DNA from: an uncultured Bacteroidales bacterium
Lineage (GTDB): Bacteria; Bacteroidota; Bacteroidia; Bacteroidales; P3
DNA: 64,000 nucleotides
Assembly (NCBI GenBank): GCA_937906975.1
Contig: CALCUN010000027.1
Location: 1-64,000, forward strand
Direction: 5' to 3'
Below the pieces are notes generated by a model that was not told the DNA's origin, did no database searches, and saw only the letters and a program-made list of their open reading frames with translations. The first letter of the stretch is position 1, and each line of letters opens with the position of its first letter. Shown piece by piece: positions 15,124 through 23,181 of this stretch. The position numbers and the translations under genes were made by a program.

Positions 15124-15936
15124 TTACTTTTGTCTGTTTTTAACCAAGATATCCATGAAAGTTATAGAAGAGTCTTCCATTGTTGCAACTAATCCTTCTA
15201 TTTTTGATAATAGGTAGTTGTAGCAAATTTGAAGAACTAATGCTGTAATCAAACCGAATACTGTTGTCAAAAGGGCAACTTTCATACCGCCGGCAACAAC
15301 TGTTGGAGAAATATCACCTGCTTTTTCGATATCGTCAAATGCTTGAACCATACCAATAACTGTTCCTAAGAATCCGAATGATGGTGCAATAGCGATAAAC
15401 AATGAAATCCAAACCATGTTGTTTTCTAATCTTGCCATTTGAACTCCACCGTAAGAAGTTAATGATTTTTCTACATCTTCTAAACCATTATCTAATCTAG
15501 ATAATCCTTGGAAGAAGATAGAAGCAACTGGTCCTCTTGTGTTACGGCAAACATCTTTTGCTCCTTCTACGTTACCAGCAACTATGTTTTCTTCAACTTT
15601 TTGTAATAATTTGTCTGCGTTTGTTGTTGCAAGGTTAAGGTAAAGGATACGTTCGATAACCAATGCTAAACCTAAAATCAAACAAATAAGAATTGGAGTC
15701 ATCCAACCCACACCACCTTCGATGTATTTTGTTTTTAAAGCTTGGTGGAATGATTTTTCTTCTACTGCTGGAGCTGCTGGTTCTTCTACTGCAGCTGCAG
15801 TTTCTGTTGATGTTACTGATTCTGTTGCAGAAACAGTTTCTGTTTCAGTTTTCGCTGCATCTTGAGCAAAAACGTTGTTTGATAAACCTAATGTCAATAT
15901 CATTACTATTGACAAATAAGCAAATACTTTTTTCAT
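15124..15936 (-). CDS. exbB: ExbB/TolQ/MotA family proton channel with N-terminal extension
   Basis: 270 residues. Unlike enterobacterial ExbB it begins with a signal-peptide-like helix (MKKVFAYLSIVMILTLGLSN) followed by about 45 residues rich in A, E, T and P, before the first channel helix (WMTPILICLILGLALVIERI). The two further helices (SLFIAIAPSFGFLGTVIGMVQAF and VALLTTVFGLITALVLQICYN) match the MotA/TolQ/ExbB core. It should form the pentameric stator channel for TonB-dependent uptake. First gene of the operon, behind a strong Bacteroidota promoter. Confidence 0.92.
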   Translation of the reverse strand: MKKVFAYLSIVMILTLGLSNNVFAQDAAKTETETVSATESVTSTETAAAVEEPAAPAVEEKSFHQALKTKYIEGGVGWMTPILICLILGLALVIERILYLNLATTNADKLLQKVEENIVAGNVEGAKDVCRNTRGPVASIFFQGLSRLDNGLEDVEKSLTSYGGVQMARLENNMVWISLFIAIAPSFGFLGTVIGMVQAFDDIEKAGDISPTVVAGGMKVALLTTVFGLITALVLQICYNYLLSKIEGLVATMEDSSITFMDILVKNRQK

Positions 15937-15983
15937 AGCGTTCTCTTAATTTATGTTATTAATTATTTACTTTTATGAACTTG

Positions 15984-16013
15984 CAAAGTTACAATGTTAT
16001 TTTTGAAATCCAA
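15984..16013 (-). promoter_or_regulatory. promoter of the exbB operon (TTG-N19-TAACTTTG)
   Basis: -7 box at 15991-15984, TTG at 16013-16011 on the minus strand, spacing 19; start of exbB about 48 nt downstream. Confidence 0.65.
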
Positions 16014-16056
16014 TTTTTTAATAAAAAAAATAACATGTTTTTTTGCATTTTTTTTA

Positions 16057-17355
16057 TTATTCAGCCTCTTCAAGCAATTTTTCAGCGTCAATACTAACCA
16101 AAATCTTGTCTATTCTTGTTGCATCTAAGTCCACAATTTCAAATATAAACCTATCCCAAACTATCTTTTCGCCAACTTTTGGTATAGTTCCACCTGTTTG
16201 TTCAAATATTAACCCACTTAAAGTATTGAAATTATTGGTTTGATATAAGTCTTCCAAATCAAAATGGCTCAAAAAATCGTAAAAAGGATATTGACCACCC
16301 ACTAAATAAGTGCCATCTTCCCTTTCTACAAACTCATTTTCGTCTTCATCAGTCTCCATTTCGGAAGCATTTCCCACCAATGACTCTAATATATTATTCA
16401 TTGTTACCATTCCAACAACCATACCAAACTCATCGATAACAAAAGCATAATGTATTTTATTTTCCTTAAAAGTCTCTAACGCATCATAAACACTTGTGCC
16501 TTCATGTAGGTATTGTGGCTCTCTCATTATTTCACCTACATTTTTATACTCGCCCAATTTGCTAAACAAATCTTTCAAATAAACCACCCCTACAATGTTA
16601 TCAAGATTTTTACTTGCAACAGGATATATATAATGTACATGTTGAGCAAGTTTTTCCTTTACGCAATCCAAATCATCTTCAATATCCAACCATTCGAGTT
16701 CTGTTCTATGAGTCATAAGAGAAGCGACATCTCTATCATCTAAAGAAAGCACCCTCTGAGTCATTTCAAATTCTTCCTCAGTTACCTCTCCGTCCTCAAC
16801 ACTATCGGCCATCATTCCCATAAACTCCTCTTCCACAACCTTATCATCAACTTTCTTTATGCGAAACAAACGCATCAAACCATTTATTGAAACAGAAAGA
16901 AGCCAAACAATAGGATAGAACAATCTAGACAAAAAGTTCATAGGAGAAATAACAAGACTTGCAATCTTTTCAGGACTATTAAGAGCAAGTTTCTTAGGGA
17001 ATAACTCCCCTACCACTAAGGTTACATAAGTTACAGCAAGAACTATAACTACTCTTGCTATAATTTCAGAATACTCCACTCCAACACCAAGCTTGCTAAT
17101 AAAGGCACCAAAAGGCTGTATCAAACTTTCGCCAGAATACATACCAGTAATCAAACCAATAGCCGTAATAGCAATTTGAATAGTTGAAATAAAATTATCT
17201 GGATTTTCAGAAACCTTTAAAATTTGTTTTGCAGCTCTATTACCTTTCTTAGAATCTGCATCAAGTTTAGGCTTTCGTGAAGAAACAACAGCAGTTTCCG
17301 ACATAGAGAAAAGCCCATTAACGACAATAAGTGCTAAAATAATAAGAAATTCCAC
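16057..17355 (-). CDS. CNNM/CorC (TlyC, hemolysin-like) transporter with CBS domains
   Basis: 432 residues. An N-terminal DUF21 membrane domain (helices within residues 1-150) is followed by a pair of CBS domains (about 205-330, with MTHRTELEWLDIEDD and YAFVIDEFGMVVGMVTMNNIL) and a C-terminal CorC_HlyC domain (GTYLVGGQYPFYDF). Such proteins are linked to magnesium or cobalt efflux and sense adenine nucleotides through CBS domains; the 'hemolysin' label is historical. Downstream of lspA by 12 bp and probably co-transcribed with it. Confidence 0.88.
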   Translation of the reverse strand: MEFLIILALIVVNGLFSMSETAVVSSRKPKLDADSKKGNRAAKQILKVSENPDNFISTIQIAITAIGLITGMYSGESLIQPFGAFISKLGVGVEYSEIIARVVIVLAVTYVTLVVGELFPKKLALNSPEKIASLVISPMNFLSRLFYPIVWLLSVSINGLMRLFRIKKVDDKVVEEEFMGMMADSVEDGEVTEEEFEMTQRVLSLDDRDVASLMTHRTELEWLDIEDDLDCVKEKLAQHVHYIYPVASKNLDNIVGVVYLKDLFSKLGEYKNVGEIMREPQYLHEGTSVYDALETFKENKIHYAFVIDEFGMVVGMVTMNNILESLVGNASEMETDEDENEFVEREDGTYLVGGQYPFYDFLSHFDLEDLYQTNNFNTLSGLIFEQTGGTIPKVGEKIVWDRFIFEIVDLDATRIDKILVSIDAEKLLEEAE

Positions 17356-17367
17356 TAGTATATCAGT

Positions 17368-18006
17368 TTAATTATTAGAATCTTCCATTTCTTGTGAAGA
17401 AACGATTTCTTTATCCTTCTTTGTCATAAAAGCAGACACGATTAACAATCCTACACCTACTGTGATTGCAATATCTGCCACGTTAAAGATAGCATTAAAG
17501 AACTCAAAATGATTGCCACCAACGAAAGGAATCCACTCAGGCAAAGTAGTATCTATCAAAGGAAAGTAAAACATATCCACAACCTTACCTAAACAAAGCG
17601 GAGCATAACCACCCGCCTCTGGAAACAATTGAGCAGTAGTAAAAAATGTGCTTTCAGAAAAAATAAGACCATAAAACAATGAATCTATTATATTTCCCAC
17701 AGCTCCTGCAAAGATTAGAGCAAAAGCATACACAATCAATTTACTTTCTTTCTTAGCAATAAGCCTTCTAAGATAAAGAAAAATCAAAGAAGCCGCTACA
17801 ATTCTAAACAAAGTGAGAATTAATTTACCTGTTTTCTCACCAAAAGACATACCAAAAGCCATACCCTCGTTTTCTATAAAGTGAAATCTACACCAATCAC
17901 CTATAAGAAAAACTTCTTCGCCGAGAGTAAAACTCAACTTAATCCAAAATTTTAATATTTGGTCTAAGATAAGAACTAAAAATATAAGAATAAGAGGTCT
18001 TTTCAC
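17368..18006 (-). CDS. lspA: lipoprotein signal peptidase (signal peptidase II)
   Basis: 212 residues, somewhat longer than the usual 160-170 because of an insert before the catalytic part. Removes signal peptides from diacylglyceryl-modified prolipoproteins. Conserved pieces are NEGMAFG, GAVGNIIDSLFYG (first catalytic Asp), KVVDMFYFPL and FNVADIAITVGVGLL (second catalytic Asp). Multi-pass inner membrane protein. The many lipoproteins here with an LxSC or LxAC lipobox are its substrates. Starts 6 bp after the TraR-like gene. Confidence 0.93.
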   Translation of the reverse strand: MKRPLILIFLVLILDQILKFWIKLSFTLGEEVFLIGDWCRFHFIENEGMAFGMSFGEKTGKLILTLFRIVAASLIFLYLRRLIAKKESKLIVYAFALIFAGAVGNIIDSLFYGLIFSESTFFTTAQLFPEAGGYAPLCLGKVVDMFYFPLIDTTLPEWIPFVGGNHFEFFNAIFNVADIAITVGVGLLIVSAFMTKKDKEIVSSQEMEDSNN

Positions 18007-18012
18007 AAAACA

Positions 18013-18402
18013 CTATTTTTTGTTTTGCATCAATTTTGCTTCCACACTCAAAGTTGCGTGAGGTACTATACGCAATCTTTCTTTTGGTATAAGTTTTCCT
18101 GTTACTCTACAAACGCCATAAGTTTTGTTTTCAATTCTTATAAGAGCCGCTTCCAAATCCTTTATAAATTTTTGTTGGCGAGCCGCCATATTTGCATTAT
18201 CTTCTTTGCTTCTAACACTTGATCCCTCTTCCAAAATCTTAAAAGTTGGAGCCGTATCACTTGTATCAGACGCATTATTCGCAAAAGCCTCTGTCAAAGT
18301 CTCAAGATTTTCCTTTGCTTTAGCCAATTTTTCTAAAATTATTGCTTTAAATTCTTGCAATTCCTCGTCAGAATAACGCACTTTTATGTTTGTAGTTTCC
18401 AT
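18013..18402 (-). CDS. TraR/DksA family protein lacking the zinc cysteines
   Basis: 129 residues with the DksA-like coiled coil (residues about 10-90) and the C-terminal part YGVCRVTGKLIPKERLRIVPHATLSVEAK. The fold matches the DksA/TraR C4 zinc-finger family, but only one cysteine remains of the four. Bacteroidota relatives often show the same CRVTGKLIPKERL form. DksA proteins bind in the RNA polymerase secondary channel and change promoter choice. First gene of the operon with lspA and the CNNM gene. Confidence 0.8.
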   Translation of the reverse strand: METTNIKVRYSDEELQEFKAIILEKLAKAKENLETLTEAFANNASDTSDTAPTFKILEEGSSVRSKEDNANMAARQQKFIKDLEAALIRIENKTYGVCRVTGKLIPKERLRIVPHATLSVEAKLMQNKK

Positions 18403-18421
18403 AACACTGATATTAATGATG

Positions 18422-18451
18422 CAAATGTATAAATATTCTCACAAAAAACAA
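18422..18451 (-). promoter_or_regulatory. promoter of the TraR-lspA-CNNM operon (TTG-N19-TACATTTG)
   Basis: -7 box at 18429-18422 and TTG at 18451-18449 on the minus strand, spacing 19; directly beside the frr terminator. Confidence 0.6.
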
Positions 18452-18453
18452 TA

Positions 18454-18494
18454 AAGCCAAAGAAGTTTTTTACAAAAAAATCCTTCTTTGGCTT
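18454..18494 (-). terminator. terminator of frr
   Basis: 12-bp perfect stem AAGCCAAAGAAG / CTTCTTTGGCTT with a 17-nt loop, 12 nt after the frr stop. Confidence 0.7.
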
Positions 18495-18506
18495 CAAAAA
18501 AGAAAA

Positions 18507-19070
18507 TTAAATTGACATTATTTCTTTTTCTTTTACTGCTATAACAGCATCAGTATTCTTGATAAATTTATCAGTTACCTCTTGCATTTCTTTTTCTACA
18601 GACTTAATTTCGTCTTCAGGCACACCTGCGTCTTTAAGTTTTTTAACCTTTTCAAGAATATTTCTTCTCACATTTCTAATGCTAACCTTTGCAGTTTCGC
18701 CTTCCGCTTTTGCTTTTTTACAAAGGTCTTTTCTTCTTTCTTCTGTTACAGGAGGAAGAACAATTCTAACAACATCTGCCTCTACCTTTGGAGTAAATCC
18801 TAAGTTTGCAGCCAATATTGCTTTGTCAATTGGGTGTAAAAGAGATTTTTCCCAAGGTTGTATAACTATTTGTTTAGGATCTGGTGTACTTATATTACCT
18901 ACGTTTTCTATTGGTGTAGGAGTGCCATAGTAATCAACCTTTACTCCCGCCAACATAGCAGGATTTGCTTTTCCTGCACGCAATTTTTCCAAAGACTTCT
19001 CTAAGTGAGAAACCGCATCTGTCATTGAAGCATTTGCTTCTTGAAGCAATTTTTTTGTTTCTTCGCTCAT
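18507..19070 (-). CDS. frr: ribosome recycling factor
   Basis: 187 residues, the normal RRF length. With EF-G it splits post-termination ribosomes. Typical segments are LEKLRAGKANPAMLAGVKVDYYG, TPDPKQIVIQPWEK and PPVTEERRKDL. Lies 18 bp after a lipoprotein gene and shares its promoter, since no separate promoter is seen between them; the usual neighbour pyrH is absent. Confidence 0.96.
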   Translation of the reverse strand: MSEETKKLLQEANASMTDAVSHLEKSLEKLRAGKANPAMLAGVKVDYYGTPTPIENVGNISTPDPKQIVIQPWEKSLLHPIDKAILAANLGFTPKVEADVVRIVLPPVTEERRKDLCKKAKAEGETAKVSIRNVRRNILEKVKKLKDAGVPEDEIKSVEKEMQEVTDKFIKNTDAVIAVKEKEIMSI

Positions 19071-19088
19071 AATATATTTATATAATGT

Positions 19089-19502
19089 TTATAACTTCAC
19101 TGCTACTCTTGTATATCCTTTTGTTTTGTCATCTACTTTTATATCAAACTTAAAAGTAATGGAATCTCCTGCCAAAGAAGCTGTGCCAACAAGTTGATAT
19201 ACTCCGCTAACTATTTGGTCAAAGTTTGCCGTTTTTGACGAAACCTTTGCCTCAACCTCGCAAGAAGAATTTAAACCAAACAATTCTCCGCTTATTGCAA
19301 TATTGTCATCATCAACAGCCTTAATCTTTCCAACGTATGAAGCCTTAGTCGATTTCGGGAAAACGATTTCTTCATTTATGCTCCAAACACCCTCCCAATC
19401 AGAGGCGTTATAAGTTTCTCCACTTTCCACACAAGAAACCAAAGAGAAAGCCAAACAAATCAAGCAAACTAAAAATTTTCTTCCCAAAAAAAACTTCTTC
19501 AT
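19089..19502 (-). CDS. small lipoprotein of unknown function
   Basis: 137 residues with a lipoprotein signal ending in LVSC (Cys about residue 24), then a beta-rich domain of about 110 residues. No family recognised. Upstream TACCTTTG at 19528-19535 is a -7 box; frr follows by 18 bp. Confidence 0.6.
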   Translation of the reverse strand: MKKFFLGRKFLVCLICLAFSLVSCVESGETYNASDWEGVWSINEEIVFPKSTKASYVGKIKAVDDDNIAISGELFGLNSSCEVEAKVSSKTANFDQIVSGVYQLVGTASLAGDSITFKFDIKVDDKTKGYTRVAVKL

Positions 19503-19527
19503 CTTTACAAAATTTTATTTTCCTCGG

Positions 19528-19535
19528 CAAAGGTA
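19528..19535 (-). promoter_or_regulatory. -7 box (TACCTTTG) for the lipoprotein-frr unit
   Basis: TAnnTTTG match 26 nt before the ATG; no -33 at usual spacing. Confidence 0.4.
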
Positions 19536-19578
19536 CACATTAAAAACCAAAACTAAAAGAAATTACACCTATTTTTTA

Positions 19579-21132
19579 TTAATTCTCCCCTAAACTTCCA
19601 AACAAACCATTAGTAATTTGCTCAATAGTAAAAGAAGAATAAACTATACAATAGTCATTAGGACCTTCTTCATACAAAAACCCAATCTTTCCATCTTTTT
19701 GCAAAATCATAGTCGAATAAGCCGAAAGCCTATCGCTTACCTCCAAACCTTTTTGCCAATCTTGCGCCAAGGTTGTTGGAGTATATTTCTCATTTTCTTT
19801 TAACTTCTTGAAAAATATCGTAACATGAGAACGATTATCCTTAGTAGGCAAAGACTGTAACAACACCTCACATTGCTTTCCGTTAGATTTATCAATACAT
19901 CTTACCAACAACAATTCCCCATTACAAGAATTTGCTCCAACCTTTATGCCATTTTTCACCTCACTGCTAACAACCTGCTCAGCCCAACGGCCTTTCGCCT
20001 TTGCAATATTTGAGAAAGTAAAAATATTAAAGAAACGTCCGTTAGGTTTTCTACTACTTATGAGAATAGAGCCATCACTCAATTCTTCCACCTTCGCTTC
20101 GTCTCCACCCTTTACGCAAACCCCTCCAAGAAGATGCCAACTCGCTCCAAAATCATCGGAATAAACCACATAATTATCGTGTCCGCTTGCACTATTTGTT
20201 AGCAACGACGCATACAAACGGTAATATTTACTATTTTTTGCCTTAAATATTTTGGATTGAATGATTTTTCCAGAAGCAAAAAACATACTATAAATTTCAG
20301 GAAGGATAGGTTTATATTCCCCTTGCACATTCATAAACATAGATGTAACATCTTCGGGTTTATTCCATGTTTTGCCACCATCAAGGCTTCGTATCCTTGC
20401 CATAAAATTATGATTTTTTGCATCAGCCGAAGGAAAAGCTTGACGGCCTGCCACACACATTATCAAAACCTCATCACTCTCTCTATCCGCCACAATAGCC
20501 GCATCGCCAAAACCACACTCAAAAATATTTTTCTCGCCACCTATTCCATCAGCAATAAACATTGCTTCGCTCCAATTTAGATAATCTTTGCTACTTCTTA
20601 GTTTTATATCCACTTCTCCAAAGCCAATATCAGCCCAACAAGGTCTGTGATCGCTCACTGCAAGCAATGTACCATCAAGTGTTTGAGCCAAAGCAGGAAT
20701 ACGGTAAGGTTTATTTGTGTTTTCGTCCAAAGAATAATACAAATACTGATATTGATTTTCTTTATCTACAACAAAACTTATCCTTATCGTATCTGGCAAA
20801 TTCTCAACTACCATATTTTCAAAGGTTTTCAAAGAATTAGAGTTTTTTTCTTGCTCAAAATCAAAGCCCCTGTAAACCATTGCAGACAAGGTTATTAGAG
20901 AAGATTTTGGAAATGAATGACTTATTGGCTCTATTCTTTCACCTACTTTTAGGGTTTTTGAAAATATTTTCTCATTATTTAACTTCAAACTCACATCTGC
21001 CACTCTCGTATTAGTAGCAAGGCAAGTTGTATTTGGCAAATCGAAACAAAAAGTTAAAACTCTTTCATTTTGCGAAATAAGGCTAAGAGTTAAAAATGTA
21101 AAGCTAAGGAAAAAAATAATTTTTCTATACAT
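19579..21132 (-). CDS. nanH: exo-alpha-sialidase (GH33)
   Basis: 517 residues from ATG 21132; a further upstream in-frame start is rejected because MYRKIIFFLSFTFLTLSLIS is a normal signal peptide. The N-terminal ~130 residues form the BNR-associated domain found in Bacteroides sialidases. The catalytic propeller begins with YRIPALAQT (Arg of the RIP motif) and contains Asp boxes SLDGGKTW and SDDFGASW. It should release terminal sialic acid from host glycans in the periplasm or at the surface. No nan uptake or catabolic genes are nearby. Confidence 0.9.
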   Translation of the reverse strand: MYRKIIFFLSFTFLTLSLISQNERVLTFCFDLPNTTCLATNTRVADVSLKLNNEKIFSKTLKVGERIEPISHSFPKSSLITLSAMVYRGFDFEQEKNSNSLKTFENMVVENLPDTIRISFVVDKENQYQYLYYSLDENTNKPYRIPALAQTLDGTLLAVSDHRPCWADIGFGEVDIKLRSSKDYLNWSEAMFIADGIGGEKNIFECGFGDAAIVADRESDEVLIMCVAGRQAFPSADAKNHNFMARIRSLDGGKTWNKPEDVTSMFMNVQGEYKPILPEIYSMFFASGKIIQSKIFKAKNSKYYRLYASLLTNSASGHDNYVVYSDDFGASWHLLGGVCVKGGDEAKVEELSDGSILISSRKPNGRFFNIFTFSNIAKAKGRWAEQVVSSEVKNGIKVGANSCNGELLLVRCIDKSNGKQCEVLLQSLPTKDNRSHVTIFFKKLKENEKYTPTTLAQDWQKGLEVSDRLSAYSTMILQKDGKIGFLYEEGPNDYCIVYSSFTIEQITNGLFGSLGEN

Positions 21133-21156
21133 AATTATTGATATTTGTTTGGTTTG

Positions 21157-21164
21157 CAAAAATA
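21157..21164 (-). promoter_or_regulatory. -7 box (TATTTTTG) for the sialidase gene
   Basis: TAnnTTTG match 24 nt before the ATG, overlapping the T-run of the previous terminator. Confidence 0.4.
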
Positions 21165-21170
21165 AAAAAA

Positions 21171-21196
21171 AGAGATGAGTTTTCAAACCCATCTCT
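21171..21196 (-). terminator. terminator of the BspA-like gene
   Basis: Stem AGAGATG-GTTT / AAAC-CATCTCT with one internal mismatch and a 2-nt loop, followed on the minus strand by TTTTTTTATTTTT. Confidence 0.75.
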
Positions 21197-21225
21197 TCCA
21201 TTAAGTTATGCTTATTCTTCTTTTC

Positions 21226-22962
21226 TTAGTGCAGTACTATTTTTGCATCTTTTCTTGCAAATCTGTTGTAAACCTTCACCATGTAAGCACCTGCAGGCAC
21301 TTGGTTTAGTTCAAACTTGTAGTCCTTAGTTTCAAACACCTTTCTACCTAAAGCATCATATACTTCTATCTTTAAATCTTTTTGTGTAGAAGATATTCTT
21401 ACTTCTCTGTTGAAATTGTTTACGTAAATATCTTTGTTTACTGTTTCTGTAAGTCTGTGAGCTTTTTTAATCACGAATTTGAATCTATCAGCATTTTCTC
21501 CTGCTACAATTCTGGTGTTGTATTCTACGCCATCGTTCATTTTTATGTCAAATCCGTTATCTATAAGATATACATTATAATCCTCTGGTATGTCGCCAAC
21601 GCTAAATGTTACTTCTTTGCTTTCGTAACTCTTAACATTAAGGGTTGCTGTGTAAGGTAAGGTTTTTACTTCTTCTTTTACCAAAGCAACACCTTCGGTA
21701 AGGAAATATGGTTCTGCTATTTCAAATGGAGAGAACAACTTGTTTGCATCAAAAATATCGTCTCCTTGTGAGGCTTCTTCGTTTTGTGCTATAGAAAGTT
21801 TCGATGTTCTTTCTCCATCATTCATATATAGTTTGATATATTCCTTTTTCTTTTCTGCTTTACTTGATGTGCCTGTGTATCTATGGCTTTTTACAAAAGT
21901 AGCTGTTTGACTGCCAGGATTGGCATAATTAACAAAGAATCCTTCTGTTAGTCCTATTACACCTTCTTTTACCCCTTCCCAAATAACTCCATTTAATCGA
22001 TAAACAATACCGCCTTTCACATCACTTTGGTCTTCAAGAAATGTAGCAATGTCAAGTTTAAAGGTATAAGGATTCGCAAGTGCCATCCAATTTCCGCCTC
22101 CTTCGTGAGTTGTTAGCGTTTCTGTAACTGATACTCCTCCGTTATTCAATGTGTATTCTTCACTTGGGTTTTCTGGATTTGTAGTAAAGACTGTTGCTTC
22201 TTCGGCAAACGACCATAATAAAAAGCCTTCTCCTTTCCCTATTGGAGTTTCTATTGTTGCAAATTCTTCGCTCCAATCTGCTGAGCCGTAATCAAACACT
22301 GAAACCGCAACATCTCTTGTCCCTTCTTTGATTGCTTCCAATTTATATCCATTAAATGGAGCTCCAACAAAAGACCATTTATCATTTGGCAAAGTTGGTG
22401 TTTCTATTTCAAACACTCCACTAACGTTTGTTGATGTTTCGTTAATTAATTGTCCCGTTGGTTTTATTCTTAATACACCATTGTTTATTAAGCTTGTGCT
22501 TGCATTTATTGTAAAATCTGTTTCAAGAATTTTTGTTTCACCTTCTTGGATTAAATAGTTGGTTTTTGCCCATGTAGTAGCAGATTGCCAAGCAGAATAG
22601 TTGCTTCCAAAAGGAACTATCAAGGTTTTTGTAGCAGTAATAGGGCTAAAAACACCATTATTTACAAGCTCAGGAGCATTTTCTGCAAGACAAGTAATAG
22701 AACTTAAATTAGGGCAACCATTAAATGCTCCATCTCCTATTTTAGTAACATTATATTCTACCGATTCATGAGTTACTTTTGCAGGTATAACAATCTCTGT
22801 TACTAAGGGATTGCAATGATAAACTTTTACCTCATTTGTTCTTATTGTCTCATAGACTAAATCTCCTGAGTAAAATCTGAGACCTGATTTTTCTGAACCT
22901 TCTTGTGCTAAAAGCACATTTGCACACAAAATTGTGCATAGAAAAAGTAATATTTTCTTTAT
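21226..22962 (-). CDS. type IX secretion cargo protein with BspA-like LRR, non-ATG start
   Basis: About 578 residues. A BspA-type leucine-rich repeat segment near residues 50-95 (VTKIGDGAFNGCPNLSSITC) is followed by large beta-rich regions and a C-terminal type IX secretion sorting domain (RISSTQKDLKIEVYDALGRK ... VPAGAYMVKVYNR). The signal peptide KKILLFLCTILCANVLLAQ is complete only if translation starts at ATA 22962; a TAG stop lies immediately before it, and the first usable standard start inside is TTG at 22929, which would delete most of the signal. So either AUA is used or the ATG was lost by one substitution. A TTG-N19-TAATTTTG promoter precedes it. Probably surface exposed. Confidence 0.75.
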   Translation of the reverse strand: MKKILLFLCTILCANVLLAQEGSEKSGLRFYSGDLVYETIRTNEVKVYHCNPLVTEIVIPAKVTHESVEYNVTKIGDGAFNGCPNLSSITCLAENAPELVNNGVFSPITATKTLIVPFGSNYSAWQSATTWAKTNYLIQEGETKILETDFTINASTSLINNGVLRIKPTGQLINETSTNVSGVFEIETPTLPNDKWSFVGAPFNGYKLEAIKEGTRDVAVSVFDYGSADWSEEFATIETPIGKGEGFLLWSFAEEATVFTTNPENPSEEYTLNNGGVSVTETLTTHEGGGNWMALANPYTFKLDIATFLEDQSDVKGGIVYRLNGVIWEGVKEGVIGLTEGFFVNYANPGSQTATFVKSHRYTGTSSKAEKKKEYIKLYMNDGERTSKLSIAQNEEASQGDDIFDANKLFSPFEIAEPYFLTEGVALVKEEVKTLPYTATLNVKSYESKEVTFSVGDIPEDYNVYLIDNGFDIKMNDGVEYNTRIVAGENADRFKFVIKKAHRLTETVNKDIYVNNFNREVRISSTQKDLKIEVYDALGRKVFETKDYKFELNQVPAGAYMVKVYNRFARKDAKIVLH

Positions 22963-22996
22963 CTAAATTTATTTTTATCAACAAAATTTGAAACTG

Positions 22997-23026
22997 CAAA
23001 ATTAGTAAATTATTCATCAATAACAA
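22997..23026 (-). promoter_or_regulatory. promoter of the BspA-like cargo gene (TTG-N19-TAATTTTG)
   Basis: -7 box at 23004-22997, TTG at 23026-23024 on the minus strand, spacing 19. The 21-bp array lies directly upstream. Confidence 0.6.
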
Positions 23027-23039
23027 TGAAAAAATATTC

Positions 23040-23107
23040 CTAAGAAAAAAATTTTTTTCTCTTTGCTTTAGAAAATTTTTTCTTAGGAATATTTTTCTAA
23101 AGCTAAG
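23040..23107. repeat. 21-bp periodic array, 4 cores
   Basis: Cores CTAAG 23040, CTTTG 23061, CTTAG 23082 and CTAAG 23103 are exactly 21 bp apart with A/T-rich spacers. Units 1 and 3 lie in a 19-bp perfect inverted repeat (23032-23050 with 23076-23094). It sits between the gpsA terminator and the promoter of the next gene. Confidence 0.75.
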
Positions 23108-23127
23108 AAAAATTTTCAAGCAGATAT

Positions 23128-23165
23128 AAATAAGGCTGGATTGTTAAAAAAATCCAGCCTTATTT
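23128..23165 (-). terminator. terminator of gpsA
   Basis: 15-bp perfect inverted repeat (23128-23142 with 23151-23165), 8-nt loop, 16 nt after the gpsA stop. Confidence 0.85.
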
Positions 23166-23181
23166 GTTTGTATTGTGTTTT

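Noticed and set aside
22850-23119. 89-residue minus-strand ORF
   Set aside because: Translation of the 21-bp array and promoter region in the wrong frame for the signal peptide; no protein features of its own.
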